Of a stretch of 64,000 nucleotides of DNA, positions 52,684 to 62,380 are shown one piece after another; the first letter of the stretch is position 1; each line of letters begins with the position of its first letter. Under the pieces are notes generated by a model, which did no database searches, was not told where the DNA came from, and saw nothing but the letters and a program-made list of their open reading frames with translations. Source of the DNA: Ignavibacteria bacterium (GTDB lineage: Bacteria > Bacteroidota > Ignavibacteria > Ignavibacteriales > Ignavibacteriaceae). The stretch lies in the NCBI GenBank assembly GCA_030684555.1, contig JAUXVN010000010.1, positions 1 to 64,000 of the forward strand, in the 5' to 3' direction. The position numbers and the translations under genes were made by a program.

Positions 52684-53640
52684 TTAAACTACAGGGGTTA
52701 ATGGCTTTTTCCCTTTTAAAACGTTAATTACATTTTTAACTGCAAGTTCAGCCATTTTTGAACGAGTTTCAATTGTTGCACTTCCGATGTGTGGAGCTAA
52801 AATCACATTGCTCAATTTTAAGAATTTTATATTTATGTTAGGTTCATTCACATATACATCCAATCCTGCCGCAAATATTTTCTTCATTTTTAGTAGTTGA
52901 ATCAGATGATTCTCGTCAATGATTTCACCCCGTGCTGTATTAATAAGGATTGAATGATTCTTTAGCAGTGATAATTTTTCTTTATTCAGAAGATTTTTTG
53001 TGCCGGGGTTTAGCGGTAGATGAATGGAAATAACATCAGAATTTTTAAGTAAGTAATCTAAACTAACTTTTTTAGACGAATACAAATTCTCGATTTCCAG
53101 GTTTCTTGATCGGTTGTAGTAGATTGATTTCATCCCAAAAGCAGAAGCTCGTTTAATAACCGCAGAACCGATTCTTCCCGCGCCAATAACACCGAGAATT
53201 TTATTATTAATATCCGTACCAAGCAATAAATTTGGCGACCATCCTTTAAATTTATTTGTTCTTATCATTTTATCACCTTCAACTAATCTTCGAGCGCATG
53301 AAAGAATTAATGTTAAAGTGAGGTCGGCGGTTGCATCGGTTAATATGTCGGGTGTGTTGGTAACAATAATATTTTTTTTTCGGGCATAATTAGTATCGAT
53401 ATTATTATAACCTACTGCATAATTCGCAATCACTTTACAACATTTTAGATTATCGATTACATCCTTATCGATTGGGTCTGTTAATAACGATATAATCCCA
53501 TCTGCGTCACTTGCTTCTTTAATAAGCTCTCGTTTAGTAATTGAACGGTTTTTTGAAAAAGTTGTGACTTCAAAGTGATGTTTGTGTAATATCTCTTCGG
53601 CTATTTTGGGTAAAGTGCGGGTAATAAATATTTTTGGCAT
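52684..53640 (-). CDS. D-2-hydroxyacid dehydrogenase (glyoxylate/hydroxypyruvate type)
   Basis: 318 residues. NAD(P) loop LGVIGAGRIGSAVIKRASA at about 150-168, catalytic Arg in LINTARGEIIDE, Glu in AGLDVYVNEP and His in ILAPHIGSATIETR. This arrangement fits D-glycerate/glyoxylate/hydroxypyruvate reductases. The natural substrate is not fixed by sequence. First gene of the operon with the deaminase. Confidence 0.92.
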   Translation of the reverse strand: MPKIFITRTLPKIAEEILHKHHFEVTTFSKNRSITKRELIKEASDADGIISLLTDPIDKDVIDNLKCCKVIANYAVGYNNIDTNYARKKNIIVTNTPDILTDATADLTLTLILSCARRLVEGDKMIRTNKFKGWSPNLLLGTDINNKILGVIGAGRIGSAVIKRASAFGMKSIYYNRSRNLEIENLYSSKKVSLDYLLKNSDVISIHLPLNPGTKNLLNKEKLSLLKNHSILINTARGEIIDENHLIQLLKMKKIFAAGLDVYVNEPNINIKFLKLSNVILAPHIGSATIETRSKMAELAVKNVINVLKGKKPLTPVV

Positions 53641-53669
53641 GTTATTCCTAAATCCGTTCTACAAAGAAA

Positions 53670-53693
53670 AAAGAGACGTTCGCACGTCTCTTT
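53670..53693 (-). terminator. Rho-independent terminator
   Basis: Perfect 10-bp stem AAAGAGACGT / ACGTCTCTTT with loop TCGC. On the minus strand it is followed by a run of T residues (the A-rich 53661-53669 on plus). It ends the OB-fold lipoprotein transcript starting at 54417. Confidence 0.9.
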
Positions 53694-53709
53694 CATTAAC
53701 TTTTACTGA

Positions 53710-54417
53710 TTAAGAATTTTTCTCTATTGTAACCTTCGCATTTTCGACTATCACGGCATACGTATAACCAGCGCCAAAATCCTTATTGATTCCAACAACA
53801 CCTTCAATAACAATAATATCACCAAGTTTAACAACATCATTAGATGTTATGAGTAAATCGAAATCATCATTATTTCCGGTACCATCTTGAATATGAATCC
53901 AATTTCTATCCATAATTCCTTGATTGAACTTTGTTACCTTCCCTCGAACTTTAACAACTTTACCCGATAAACTTTCACTTTGGGCAAATACTTGCTCAAC
54001 TGTTTTACCACCATCTACCGGACTTAAAGAGATTGGTTGTTTTCCACTCATTTCAATTTTTGGATGTTGAACGACTGCACCTGCATGTTCAGAATTTGGA
54101 GCCATTGTTTTTATATCTTCAACAAATAAAATTGACTCAAAATTTCTATCGATGGTAGGACTCTGGAAGTTTTTCATTTCAAGACTTTTTGAAAAATATA
54201 ATGTTTGACCTTTTTCAACGGTCATTGTCGGAACAGCAATCCAAAATTCATTATCATTTTCAGATACATTAATGTACGTATAATCCTTAACAGGTATTGA
54301 TTCTAATACTGTAACTTCTCTTATTCCATTTGGTAATGGTTGTTTTTCAACTTCTTTTTCACATGATGTTAATCCGACAAGGAGTAACATAACCAGAACA
54401 ACTAATTTTTTTTGCAT
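53710..54417 (-). CDS. OB-fold lipoprotein
   Basis: 235 residues. Lipobox GLTSC with Cys19. The C-terminal 90 residues form an OB-fold domain of the predicted nucleic-acid-binding type: SLSGKVVKVRGKVTKFNQGI, NWIHIQDGTG, DLLITSNDVVKLGDIIVIEG and AGYTYAVIVENAKVTIE. The central region NEFWIAVPTMTVEKGQTLYF repeats a similar pattern, so two related domains are likely. Such lipoproteins occur near cytochrome or nitrite-reduction genes in some genomes, but nothing of that kind is seen here. Followed by a strong terminator; ATG is preceded by GGAGAGA. Confidence 0.8.
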   Translation of the reverse strand: MQKKLVVLVMLLLVGLTSCEKEVEKQPLPNGIREVTVLESIPVKDYTYINVSENDNEFWIAVPTMTVEKGQTLYFSKSLEMKNFQSPTIDRNFESILFVEDIKTMAPNSEHAGAVVQHPKIEMSGKQPISLSPVDGGKTVEQVFAQSESLSGKVVKVRGKVTKFNQGIMDRNWIHIQDGTGNNDDFDLLITSNDVVKLGDIIVIEGVVGINKDFGAGYTYAVIVENAKVTIEKNS

Positions 54418-54644
54418 TTATCTCTCCGTTGCAAGTTTGTTTGAAAAATGAACTACAATATAACAATTCATTCCATTCTAAAATAGACTATGAATTTTCT
54501 CCCTTCTCAATTAAACCAAATTTAATGTTGTCCAAAATGATTAGTGCAATTGTTGCCATAAAAATATTTTTTAATGTCAGTCGAAAAATTGTCAAATTAA
54601 CATTTCAATTTAGAAATATTCTTAATCAGAGATATAAAATTTTT

Positions 54645-55988
54645 TTGAAACCAATAAAGAAGCATATTAAAGAGACTCTTCAATTTGCTTATCCTGTAGC
54701 TATCGGACAAATAGGTTATGTGATGATGGGAGTTGTTGATAGTGCTATGGTTGGACAAATCGGTTATAGCTTCCTCGCAGCAGCTTCACTCGCAAATGGT
54801 TTGTTCTTCTTGACACTTGTGGTCGGTATCGGGATTTCATATGCCGTTACACCACTCGTAGCCATTTCAATTGGATCTAACAGTAAAGATGAATGTACAA
54901 ATTTATTTAGGCAATCATTCTACATAAATTTTATAACCGGAGTGTTATTGGTTATTGCTACATACTTTTTTGCCGATATGATTTCAATCTTGAATCAGCC
55001 TGAAGAAATAACCAGGCTTGCTATTCCTTATACAAGAATTTTGGGATTCTCGTTACTACCGATAATGGTTTTCCAATCCTATAAACAGTTTATAGAGGGT
55101 ATGGCAATTATGAGGCCAGCCATGATAATTACAATTGCTGCAAATTTTGTTAATCTATTTGCTAATTGGATTTATATTTATGGTAATCTTGGATTCCCTC
55201 GATTAGAATTGAACGGGGCAGGACTTGCTACATTCACTTCGCGAACTTTTATGATGATTGTTTTTATTTTTTTCTTAAAGAAGAGTAAAAGTTTTTCTCA
55301 ATATAATCTAAGTGTACTTCCTATAAAGTTTGATAAGACTTTGATCAACAGATTGTTAAAGCTTGGAATTCCAGGGGGTTTACAATATTTCTTTGAAGCA
55401 GGAGCATTCACCTTTGCGGCTTTTATGATTGGTTGGTTAAGTTCTAAAGATCTTGCGGCTCACCAAATTGCAATTAGCATAGCTTCTATCACATATATGG
55501 TTGTGCTGGGAATTTCATCTTCATCAGCTATTCGAGTAGGTAATGCTGTCGGCGCCAGAAATATTAGTGAAACACGAAAAGCAGGATTTACGGCATTATC
55601 ACTTGCATCAGTTTTCATGCTTTCTTGTGCTGTGATTTTAATTCTGTTTAATAAAACGCTTCCGTTGTTATTTGTTAATGATTTTGAAGTAATACATATT
55701 TCATCTTCATTATTAATTATTGCAGCTTTTTTCCAATTGTTTGATGGTGTTCAGGCTGTTGCGCTTGGTGTTTTAAGGGGTATTACTGATGTAAAATATC
55801 CAACGGCAATCACATTTATTTCATACTGGATTATCGGACTGCCACTTGGGTACTATTTAGGATTTATTTATGAATTTGGTGTTATTGGTGTTTGGATTGG
55901 ATTATCTGTGGGATTGGCAACATCTGCATCTTTATTAACTATTAGATTTCATAACAAGAGTAAAGAGGTAATAAATTTTAGCCGATAG
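54645..55988 (+). CDS. MATE-family efflux transporter
   Basis: 447 residues from a TTG at 54645, chosen because the family starts near KKHIKETLQFAYPVAIGQIG and is usually about 440-460 long. Upstream in-frame starts (54429, 54525, 54540) would give an extended basic, AT-coded tail without family likeness. Twelve helices; the first repeat begins with QIGYVMMGVVDSAMVGQIG and the second with GLQYFFEAGAFTFAAFMI. Sodium- or proton-driven export of cationic drugs or metabolites. The start codon remains an inference. Confidence 0.88.
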   Translation: MKPIKKHIKETLQFAYPVAIGQIGYVMMGVVDSAMVGQIGYSFLAAASLANGLFFLTLVVGIGISYAVTPLVAISIGSNSKDECTNLFRQSFYINFITGVLLVIATYFFADMISILNQPEEITRLAIPYTRILGFSLLPIMVFQSYKQFIEGMAIMRPAMIITIAANFVNLFANWIYIYGNLGFPRLELNGAGLATFTSRTFMMIVFIFFLKKSKSFSQYNLSVLPIKFDKTLINRLLKLGIPGGLQYFFEAGAFTFAAFMIGWLSSKDLAAHQIAISIASITYMVVLGISSSSAIRVGNAVGARNISETRKAGFTALSLASVFMLSCAVILILFNKTLPLLFVNDFEVIHISSSLLIIAAFFQLFDGVQAVALGVLRGITDVKYPTAITFISYWIIGLPLGYYLGFIYEFGVIGVWIGLSVGLATSASLLTIRFHNKSKEVINFSR

Positions 55989-56104
55989 TTCGTTCAAATT
56001 TGCCATATCTTTATGATAAATACCGTTGATAATTATTTGTATACATTTAGCTTAATGATTCAATATGTTAGCATCAGAAAGAAACTAAATTAACGGAGGT
56101 TGAG

Positions 56105-56542
56105 ATGAATAAGCGTTTATACAGATCCAGAAAAGAAAAGATGATTGGCGGAGTTGCCGGAGGCTTTGCCGAATACTTTGATATTGATCCGGTTCTTGCA
56201 AGACTCGCCTTGATAGTATTGGTCTTCTTTAACGGATTAGGATTAATTTTATATATAATTTGTTTAATAATTATTCCACAAGAACCCCTCTTTTTAAATT
56301 TTGAAGAAGGTGAAGTAAAAAAAACAGATGCGTCTCAGGGGACATTGGAAACCCCTAAAAAACAAAATCGGCAAAAAGTTGCCGGGATTATTTTCATCAC
56401 ACTCGGATTTTTCTTTCTTCTTGACAATTTAATTCCTGCATTCGAGTTTGAACATTTTTTCCCAGTTATAGTGATTTGTGCAGGTGTTTGGTTATTAATT
56501 AATGCTCAACAAAAGGAGAGAGAAAATCATGAAATCGGGTAA
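56105..56542 (+). CDS. PspC-domain protein
   Basis: 145 residues from ATG 56105 after GGAGGTTGAG, a strong ribosome site. PspC domain at about 1-65 (RLYRSRKEKMIGGVAGGFAE) with one membrane helix (LIVLVFFNGLGLILYIICLI) and a second helical part at about 95-140, LiaI/DUF5668-like. PspC proteins act in phage-shock or envelope stress responses. The next gene overlaps its end by 14 bases. Confidence 0.9.
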   Translation: MNKRLYRSRKEKMIGGVAGGFAEYFDIDPVLARLALIVLVFFNGLGLILYIICLIIIPQEPLFLNFEEGEVKKTDASQGTLETPKKQNRQKVAGIIFITLGFFFLLDNLIPAFEFEHFFPVIVICAGVWLLINAQQKERENHEIG

Positions 56543-57443
56543 TATATTTTGGGGTATTCTGTTTATTGTATTAGGGTTGCTCTATCTTCTTGTTAGTGTG
56601 TTTAATGTGAATATCAATTTATCCACATTATACAACTATTGGCCAGTAATACTAATTCTATTCGGGTTGTCGTTTTTGACTGCAAATAAGATTGCAAAAT
56701 CAGCATCCGTAGCCGGAGCCTCTATATTTCTTTCATTAGTTATTTTCAGTTTTTTTAGTGGAAACGATTTTCACTGTAACATAGACGATGATGATTGGAG
56801 TGAAAATAAAGAACTCATTGAATCCGTCAGTCGTGGTTATGAAGATAAGTTCAAAAATATGGATGTTCATATTTATGGCGGAGCTGGCACCTTTTCAATC
56901 GGTTCCACAGATGACTATTTGTACGATATCAATAGTAAGGCCGCTTCAACATTCTTTTCAATTGATACAATTTCTTCTTCTGATTTTTACCAACTTGAAA
57001 TTAAAATGGATGATAATGTCATAAATCTGGAGGATAATAAACCGGGCAAAAGAAGAATGACATTAGCATTGAATAAAAATCCAATGTATAAATTCGTTTG
57101 CAAACTCGGTGCTGCCGCCGCCGATCTTGATTTACGGAATCTAAAGGTGAATAAGGTTAATGTCGAAATGGGTGCTGCATCTCTCAATCTTGAACTGAGC
57201 GAACCACCACAAGATTCCTCATTCGTAGATATTGAAGCCGGAGCTTCTTCGATTGAAATTACTGTTCCCAAAAGTGTGGGGGTTGAAGTCGGGAATGACA
57301 TGAAAATTTCTAAAAATAGTTTTCCTGGTTTTACAGAAGTAGATGAGAATAAATTCAGAAGTGAAAATTTTAACTTATCAACTAAAAAAATCTTTATTAA
57401 TCTGAATGGTGCAGTATCTAAGATTAAAGTGAGAAGAATCTAA
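56529..57443 (+). CDS. DUF5668/LiaF-like protein with toastrack domain
   Basis: 304 residues from ATG 56529 (AGGAGAG before it); a start at 56502 lies deep in pspC. Three or four N-terminal helices (about 5-85), then an acidic linker and a beta-rich domain at about 110-300 with IYGGAGTFSIGSTDDYLYD and VNKVNVEMGAASLNLELSE-type repeats, the toastrack (DUF4097/LiaF) pattern. Together with PspC it forms a two-gene envelope-stress unit of the LiaF type. A strong terminator follows. Confidence 0.82.
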   Translation: MKSGNIFWGILFIVLGLLYLLVSVFNVNINLSTLYNYWPVILILFGLSFLTANKIAKSASVAGASIFLSLVIFSFFSGNDFHCNIDDDDWSENKELIESVSRGYEDKFKNMDVHIYGGAGTFSIGSTDDYLYDINSKAASTFFSIDTISSSDFYQLEIKMDDNVINLEDNKPGKRRMTLALNKNPMYKFVCKLGAAAADLDLRNLKVNKVNVEMGAASLNLELSEPPQDSSFVDIEAGASSIEITVPKSVGVEVGNDMKISKNSFPGFTEVDENKFRSENFNLSTKKIFINLNGAVSKIKVRRI

Positions 57444-57475
57444 TAAGTTTATATTTCATTTTAAGTATTTTTTGG

Positions 57476-57509
57476 AGAGGAGTTAATTTTGACTCCTCTT
57501 TTTTTTTAT
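57476..57509 (+). terminator. Rho-independent terminator after the PspC-toastrack pair
   Basis: Stem AGAGGAGT (57476-57483) and ACTCCTCT (57492-57499) with an 8-base loop, followed by ten T residues. It ends the preceding operon 32 bases after its last stop codon. Confidence 0.93.
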
Positions 57510-57633
57510 ATAATTGAGACTGCTCAACTTTATTTTCAAGTATTCCTGAAAATTTTTCAGTTAATTTAAAAATGTTTAAAATTCTCAATAAGATTATTTA
57601 ACTTTGATTTCAAAATAAATAAAGAATAAGCAG

Positions 57634-58335
57634 ATGCAAAATGATGAAATAGTTTTTAAGTATACGTTTAACATCTCTGAATCTAAAGTTAAAGAGTTTA
57701 GGGTTAAGGTAGACAAGGACACTCTTAATATAGTAAGGGATGAATCAGAAAATTATCCTGATTGGACACTATTGGATTCATTTAAATGTCCTCATTGTCC
57801 TTTGGATTCATCAATCGTTAAATATTGTCCTGTTGCGATAAATCTTGTTGATGTAATACAAGAATTTAAGGAGTTAAATTCATTTGATGAGTGTGAAGTG
57901 ATTGTTGAAACACCGGTTCGCAATTATTCCAAGTTCACCTCATTGCAATCAGGGGTTAGTAGTTTTCTTGGAATGATGATGGTTACTTCGGGATGTCCAA
58001 TAATGGGTATGTTAAAGCCTATGTTTAATTTTCATCTGCCATTTGCAACATTAGAGGAAACAGAGGTTAGGATTCTATCTTTCTATCTGTTAGCTCAATA
58101 TGTTAAATGGAAACGAGGGGGTAGTCCTGACTGGGAAATGCAGAATCTCTCCAAGATATATGATGATATTAGAATTCTAAATCACAATGTTTCAAGACAG
58201 ATTGCAGATCTTGAATCAAAAGATACAAGTATTAATTCATTAATAGTGCTAAACAATTTTGCTGATTATGTAACTTTTACACTTGATGAAAAAATGTTGG
58301 ATGAATTAGAGATAATATTTAAAGAACTAATGTAG
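57634..58335 (+). CDS. Uncharacterised protein with CPHC motif
   Basis: 233 residues. I do not recognise a characterised family with certainty; it resembles conserved bacterial proteins of the DUF6901 kind. The N-terminal 50 residues are beta-rich (IVFKYTFNISESKVKEFRVK). A Cys cluster FKCPHCPLDSSIVKYCPVA at about 50-68 could bind metal or be redox-active. A further TSGCPIMGMLKPMF near residue 125 has another Cys. The rest is helical. No signal peptide or clear membrane segment. The queuosine-precursor transporter starts 20 bases downstream, so cotranscription is likely. Confidence 0.6.
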   Translation: MQNDEIVFKYTFNISESKVKEFRVKVDKDTLNIVRDESENYPDWTLLDSFKCPHCPLDSSIVKYCPVAINLVDVIQEFKELNSFDECEVIVETPVRNYSKFTSLQSGVSSFLGMMMVTSGCPIMGMLKPMFNFHLPFATLEETEVRILSFYLLAQYVKWKRGGSPDWEMQNLSKIYDDIRILNHNVSRQIADLESKDTSINSLIVLNNFADYVTFTLDEKMLDELEIIFKELM

Positions 58336-58355
58336 AATGTCTGAATAGAAACTAT

Positions 58356-59120
58356 TTGAAAAATAAAGAGCAAAAACTTTTTTATATTTTAGGGGCGTTC
58401 TTCATAGCGAATGCTATACTTGCGGAGTTCATAGGTGTAAAGATATTTTCTTTAGAAAATACTTTAGGTATAACTCCTTTTAATTTTTCCTTTTTTGGAA
58501 TTGAAAACCTTTCCTTAAACCTTTCTGCAGGAGTATTACTTTGGCCGGTTGTTTTTATAATGACTGACATAATCAATGAATATTTTGGCAGACGGGGTGT
58601 AAGATTTCTAACTTTTACCGCCGCATCATTAATTGCATATGCCTACGTCATGGTTTATTTTAGTATGGGATTAGTCCCGGCTGAGTTTTGGATAACCCGA
58701 CAAACTACTGCCGGGAGTCTAAATATGGATGTAGCTTATAATGCAATTTTTGGTCAGGGTTTGTGGATTATCATTGGTTCTTTAGTTGCTTTTTTAATCG
58801 GGCAGCTTATCGATGTTATAGTTTTTCATTTTATCAGGAAACGTACCGGACCAAATAAAATATGGGCAAGGGCTACAGGATCTACATTGGTATCACAGTT
58901 CATTGACAGTTTTGTTGTATTGTTTATTGCGTTTTATATAGGTGCAGGCTGGGAATTAAATCTCGTACTTGCGATAGGAGTAGTTAATTATCTTTATAAA
59001 TCTTTAATTGCATTATTCTTAACTCCAATTTTATATATATTACATAGCATAATTGATAAATATTTAGGAAAAGAAATTTCCGACAAATTAATAGAAGAAG
59101 CTGCGTTAAGTTCGCAGTAG
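58356..59120 (+). CDS. Queuosine precursor transporter (YhhQ/VUT family)
   Basis: 254 residues from a TTG at 58356; no earlier or nearer in-frame ATG gives a full family length. Six or seven membrane helices. Family marks: LLWPVVFIMTDIINEYFGRR, GQLIDVIVFHFIRKRTG and GSTLVSQFIDSFVVLFIAFY. Members import preQ0/preQ1 or queuine for tRNA modification. Downstream is a terminator. Confidence 0.9.
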   Translation: MKNKEQKLFYILGAFFIANAILAEFIGVKIFSLENTLGITPFNFSFFGIENLSLNLSAGVLLWPVVFIMTDIINEYFGRRGVRFLTFTAASLIAYAYVMVYFSMGLVPAEFWITRQTTAGSLNMDVAYNAIFGQGLWIIIGSLVAFLIGQLIDVIVFHFIRKRTGPNKIWARATGSTLVSQFIDSFVVLFIAFYIGAGWELNLVLAIGVVNYLYKSLIALFLTPILYILHSIIDKYLGKEISDKLIEEAALSSQ

Positions 59121-59165
59121 CTGATTTAGCTGACACTCACACAAGCTAAAACCGCAGTAAGGAAG

Positions 59166-59192
59166 GGCAAAGAAAACCGACTTTGCCTTTTC
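59166..59192 (+). terminator. Terminator after the queuosine precursor transporter
   Basis: Stem GGCAAAG (59166-59172) and CTTTGCC (59181-59187), loop of eight bases, followed by TTTTCTTATTTT. It is in the correct place, 46 bases after the stop at 59120. Confidence 0.85.
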
Positions 59193-59319
59193 TTATTTTA
59201 AAGGGTTGAGTACTTCTTTATAAAGTTTCCATTTATCTGCTTTATAACTAATTTACATCTGAAATAAATTTTAGTAATATCGACTGATATCTTTATGATA
59301 GAAGTCAAGAAGTTCGATC

Positions 59320-62319
59320 ATGAAAAAAATCTCTAAATATATCAGAATATTTTATACCCTTCTTATTTTAACCTTACTACTGCAAGAGAGAACTCTTACA
59401 CAACAACTCTATATTAATGAATTTATGGCTTCAAATTCATCGACAATTAAAGATCCTGACTATAATGATTATGCCGATTGGATAGAAATCTACAACCCAA
59501 ATTTATCAGAGATCAATCTGAAAAATTATACAATCACGGATAATTTGTCACAACCAGCAAAATATCGATTTATAGTTGACTTACTTATTCCTGCAAATGG
59601 TTATATAATTATTTGGGCTGATGATAGGGGAGTTGGGAGACATACAAATTATAAACTCAGTGCTTCAGGTGAAAGTATTGGTTTATTTGATCCTTCAGGT
59701 ATTTTGATTGATACGCTTACATTTTCCCTTCAACAGAATGATATTTCTGAAGGAAGGTTTCCCGATGGTGCTACTTCACGATTTCAATTTTATCCATCTA
59801 CTCCCGGCAGTCAAAATTTAGAATCTTCAATTTTTAATAGAGTCGAAGAACCAATACTATCTCATAATAGTGGATTTTTTAGTTCCTCGCAGAGTGTGAC
59901 AATTCAAAATCATTCATCAGATATTATTTATAGGTATACAACAGACGGCAAAATTCCTACTGAATCAAGTCTGCTTTATTCTTCTTCACTTGGCATAGAT
60001 TCAACTACAACTCTACGGATCAGAGCATTTAAGAATGGGTTCGTGCCGAGTTATGTTATAACCGCCACATATTTTATAAATGAAAATAGTGAACTCCCGA
60101 TATTCTCGATTGTTACCGATCCGGATAATTTTTTTAGTGATACATCCGGGATATATGTAATCGGGACAAATGGAATTATTAGTCATTGTAGTTCTGCACC
60201 GAGAAATTGGAACCAGGATTGGGAACAACCTGTACATCTTGAGTTTTTTGAAGCCGACAAAACTCCGGCATTTAAAGTAAATACAGGAGTTAAGATTTAC
60301 GGTGGTTGTACCCGACTATACCCGATGAAATCGTTAGCCTTTTATTTTAGAGGGCAATACGGGAATAGTAAATTAAATTATAGACTATTTCCTTCAATAC
60401 CTGTTGCAGAGTATAATAGCTTTATACTTCGAAGTTCTGGGCAGGACTGGTGGCGGACAATGTTTAGAGACGGTATGGTACAAACTGTAATTAAACAAGG
60501 TATGAAGTTAGATTATTCGGAATATCGTCCTTCGGTTGTATTCCTAAACGGTCAATATTGGGGGATACACAATATTCGAGAAAAACTGAACGAACATTAT
60601 GTCTACTATCATCATGGAGTAAATAAAGATAATATTGATTTAATTGAAATAAGTAAAAATGTTAAAGCAAATGCCGGGGATGTTATTGCTTATAATAACA
60701 TGATTAATTTCATTTCAACTAAAAATATGTCGATGTTGGTTAATTATGATTACATCAAAAGCATTGTTGATATTGATGAATACATTGATTATCAAATAGC
60801 ACAGATTTACTCTGCCAATGGCGATTGGCCCGGCTCGAATATGAAATTATGGAGGGAAAGATCATCTAATGGAAAATGGAGATGGATGATTTACGACCTT
60901 GATTTCACTTTTGGAGGGAATTCACAAGGACTTGCGACAACAAATACATTAGCTCAAGCAACTGCAACTAATGGACCTGATTGGCCAAATCCGCCATGGT
61001 CAACATTAATGTTACGAAAGTTGTTAGAAAATACAGAATTTAAAAATGAATTTATACAACGGTTTGCTGCACATCTTAATACAACATTCGAACCGGAACA
61101 TATACTTAATGTAATTGATAGTCTTGCAAATATTATTTCGAATGAAATTCCACGACATAAAGATCGATGGGAACAATCAATTTCTTACGGCACAAGTTGG
61201 CTTGGAAATATTCAGATAATGAAAGACTTTGCCGTTAATCGTCCAGGTAACTCAATCGGACATTTTCTTCAGAAATTTAATTTAAGTGGAACTTCTACAT
61301 TGACTTTGAGTCGTAATAATATTCAGTGGGGAAAGATTTTTACAAATTCTGTAGAGATCAAAAAAAATAATTCGACTAATATTTTCTTTAAGAGTGTTCC
61401 TGTTAAAGTTAAAGCATTAGCCATGCCAGGTTATCGTTTTGTTAGATGGGATGGAATTAGTAATTCAACTAATCCTGAAATAGCAATTATTCTAACTAAT
61501 GCTACAGAATTAACAGCCATATTTGAAGAGGATGAACTCGTTTATTCTTCAATTATCATTAATGAAATTAATTACAAATCTTCACCACTTTTTGACACTG
61601 AAGATTGGGTCGAGTTTTATAATCCGTTGGATCAATCTGTAGATATATCAGGATGGAAGTTCAGAGACGAGGACATTTCCAATACATATACTTTTCCTTT
61701 AGGAACAATTATAAATGGGAAGAATTATTTAGTCTTGTGTCGTGATTCAGTAAGGTTTAAATATTTTTATCCAAATCTGAATAATATTGTTGGTAATATT
61801 TCATTCGGTCTCAGCAGTGATGGGGAAATGATAAAACTTTTTAATAGTACAAATGAATTAATTGATGAAGTCACCTATTCTTCAAGTGGGAATTGGACTA
61901 ACTTACCAAATGGAAACGGTCCAACTTTATCTTTAATAAATCCGCAAACGGATAACTCAATTGCTGAAAATTGGAAAGCATCAGGACTTTATGGGACGCC
62001 GGGTAGATTAAATGATGTATATACCAAAGGTGAAGAAGAATTTACAAATCTTCCAAACGAATTCATGTTATTTCAAAATTACCCGAATCCTTTCAACCCT
62101 ATTACTTATATAGAATATGCAACAGATCAACCAGCTATCGTTACATTAAGTATTTATGATGTTTTGGGTAATCTTGTTTCTTCATTAGTAAATGAATATA
62201 AAACTTCGGGCAAGTACTCTGTAAAATTCGATGCAAATCAATTAACTTCAGGAATTTATTTTTATAGGTTAACCTCAGGAAATAACCAATCAGTAAAAAA
62301 AATGCTGTTGATTCGATAA
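59320..62319 (+). CDS. Secreted CotH/lamin-tail-domain protein with T9SS signal
   Basis: 999 residues. Signal peptide about 1-27. Domain order: lamin-tail domain (about 28-160, LYINEFMASNSSTIKDPDYN); chitobiase/hexosaminidase C-terminal-like beta domain (about 185-250, IIYRYTTDGKIPTESS); CotH kinase-like domain (about 258-640) with HNIREKLNEHYVYYH and WRWMIYDLDFTFGG; an InlB/bacterial-repeat-like segment (about 700-735, YRFVRWDGISNS); second lamin-tail domain (about 745-880, INEINYKSSPLFDTEDWVE); type A type IX sorting domain (NYPNPFNPITYIE at about 920). CotH phosphorylates spore-coat proteins in Bacillus; here a surface kinase or matrix role is plausible but unproven. Confidence 0.9.
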   Translation: MKKISKYIRIFYTLLILTLLLQERTLTQQLYINEFMASNSSTIKDPDYNDYADWIEIYNPNLSEINLKNYTITDNLSQPAKYRFIVDLLIPANGYIIIWADDRGVGRHTNYKLSASGESIGLFDPSGILIDTLTFSLQQNDISEGRFPDGATSRFQFYPSTPGSQNLESSIFNRVEEPILSHNSGFFSSSQSVTIQNHSSDIIYRYTTDGKIPTESSLLYSSSLGIDSTTTLRIRAFKNGFVPSYVITATYFINENSELPIFSIVTDPDNFFSDTSGIYVIGTNGIISHCSSAPRNWNQDWEQPVHLEFFEADKTPAFKVNTGVKIYGGCTRLYPMKSLAFYFRGQYGNSKLNYRLFPSIPVAEYNSFILRSSGQDWWRTMFRDGMVQTVIKQGMKLDYSEYRPSVVFLNGQYWGIHNIREKLNEHYVYYHHGVNKDNIDLIEISKNVKANAGDVIAYNNMINFISTKNMSMLVNYDYIKSIVDIDEYIDYQIAQIYSANGDWPGSNMKLWRERSSNGKWRWMIYDLDFTFGGNSQGLATTNTLAQATATNGPDWPNPPWSTLMLRKLLENTEFKNEFIQRFAAHLNTTFEPEHILNVIDSLANIISNEIPRHKDRWEQSISYGTSWLGNIQIMKDFAVNRPGNSIGHFLQKFNLSGTSTLTLSRNNIQWGKIFTNSVEIKKNNSTNIFFKSVPVKVKALAMPGYRFVRWDGISNSTNPEIAIILTNATELTAIFEEDELVYSSIIINEINYKSSPLFDTEDWVEFYNPLDQSVDISGWKFRDEDISNTYTFPLGTIINGKNYLVLCRDSVRFKYFYPNLNNIVGNISFGLSSDGEMIKLFNSTNELIDEVTYSSSGNWTNLPNGNGPTLSLINPQTDNSIAENWKASGLYGTPGRLNDVYTKGEEEFTNLPNEFMLFQNYPNPFNPITYIEYATDQPAIVTLSIYDVLGNLVSSLVNEYKTSGKYSVKFDANQLTSGIYFYRLTSGNNQSVKKMLLIR

Positions 62320-62380
62320 TGATGGATATGCCTAAAAATCTACTTAACTCATATTTCCACGAATTAGAATTCTACTCTTT

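Noticed and set aside
54429-54644. N-terminal extension of the MATE transporter
   Set aside because: The extra 72 residues have no family likeness; the domain begins at KKHIKETLQF and a TTG at 54645 gives the standard length.
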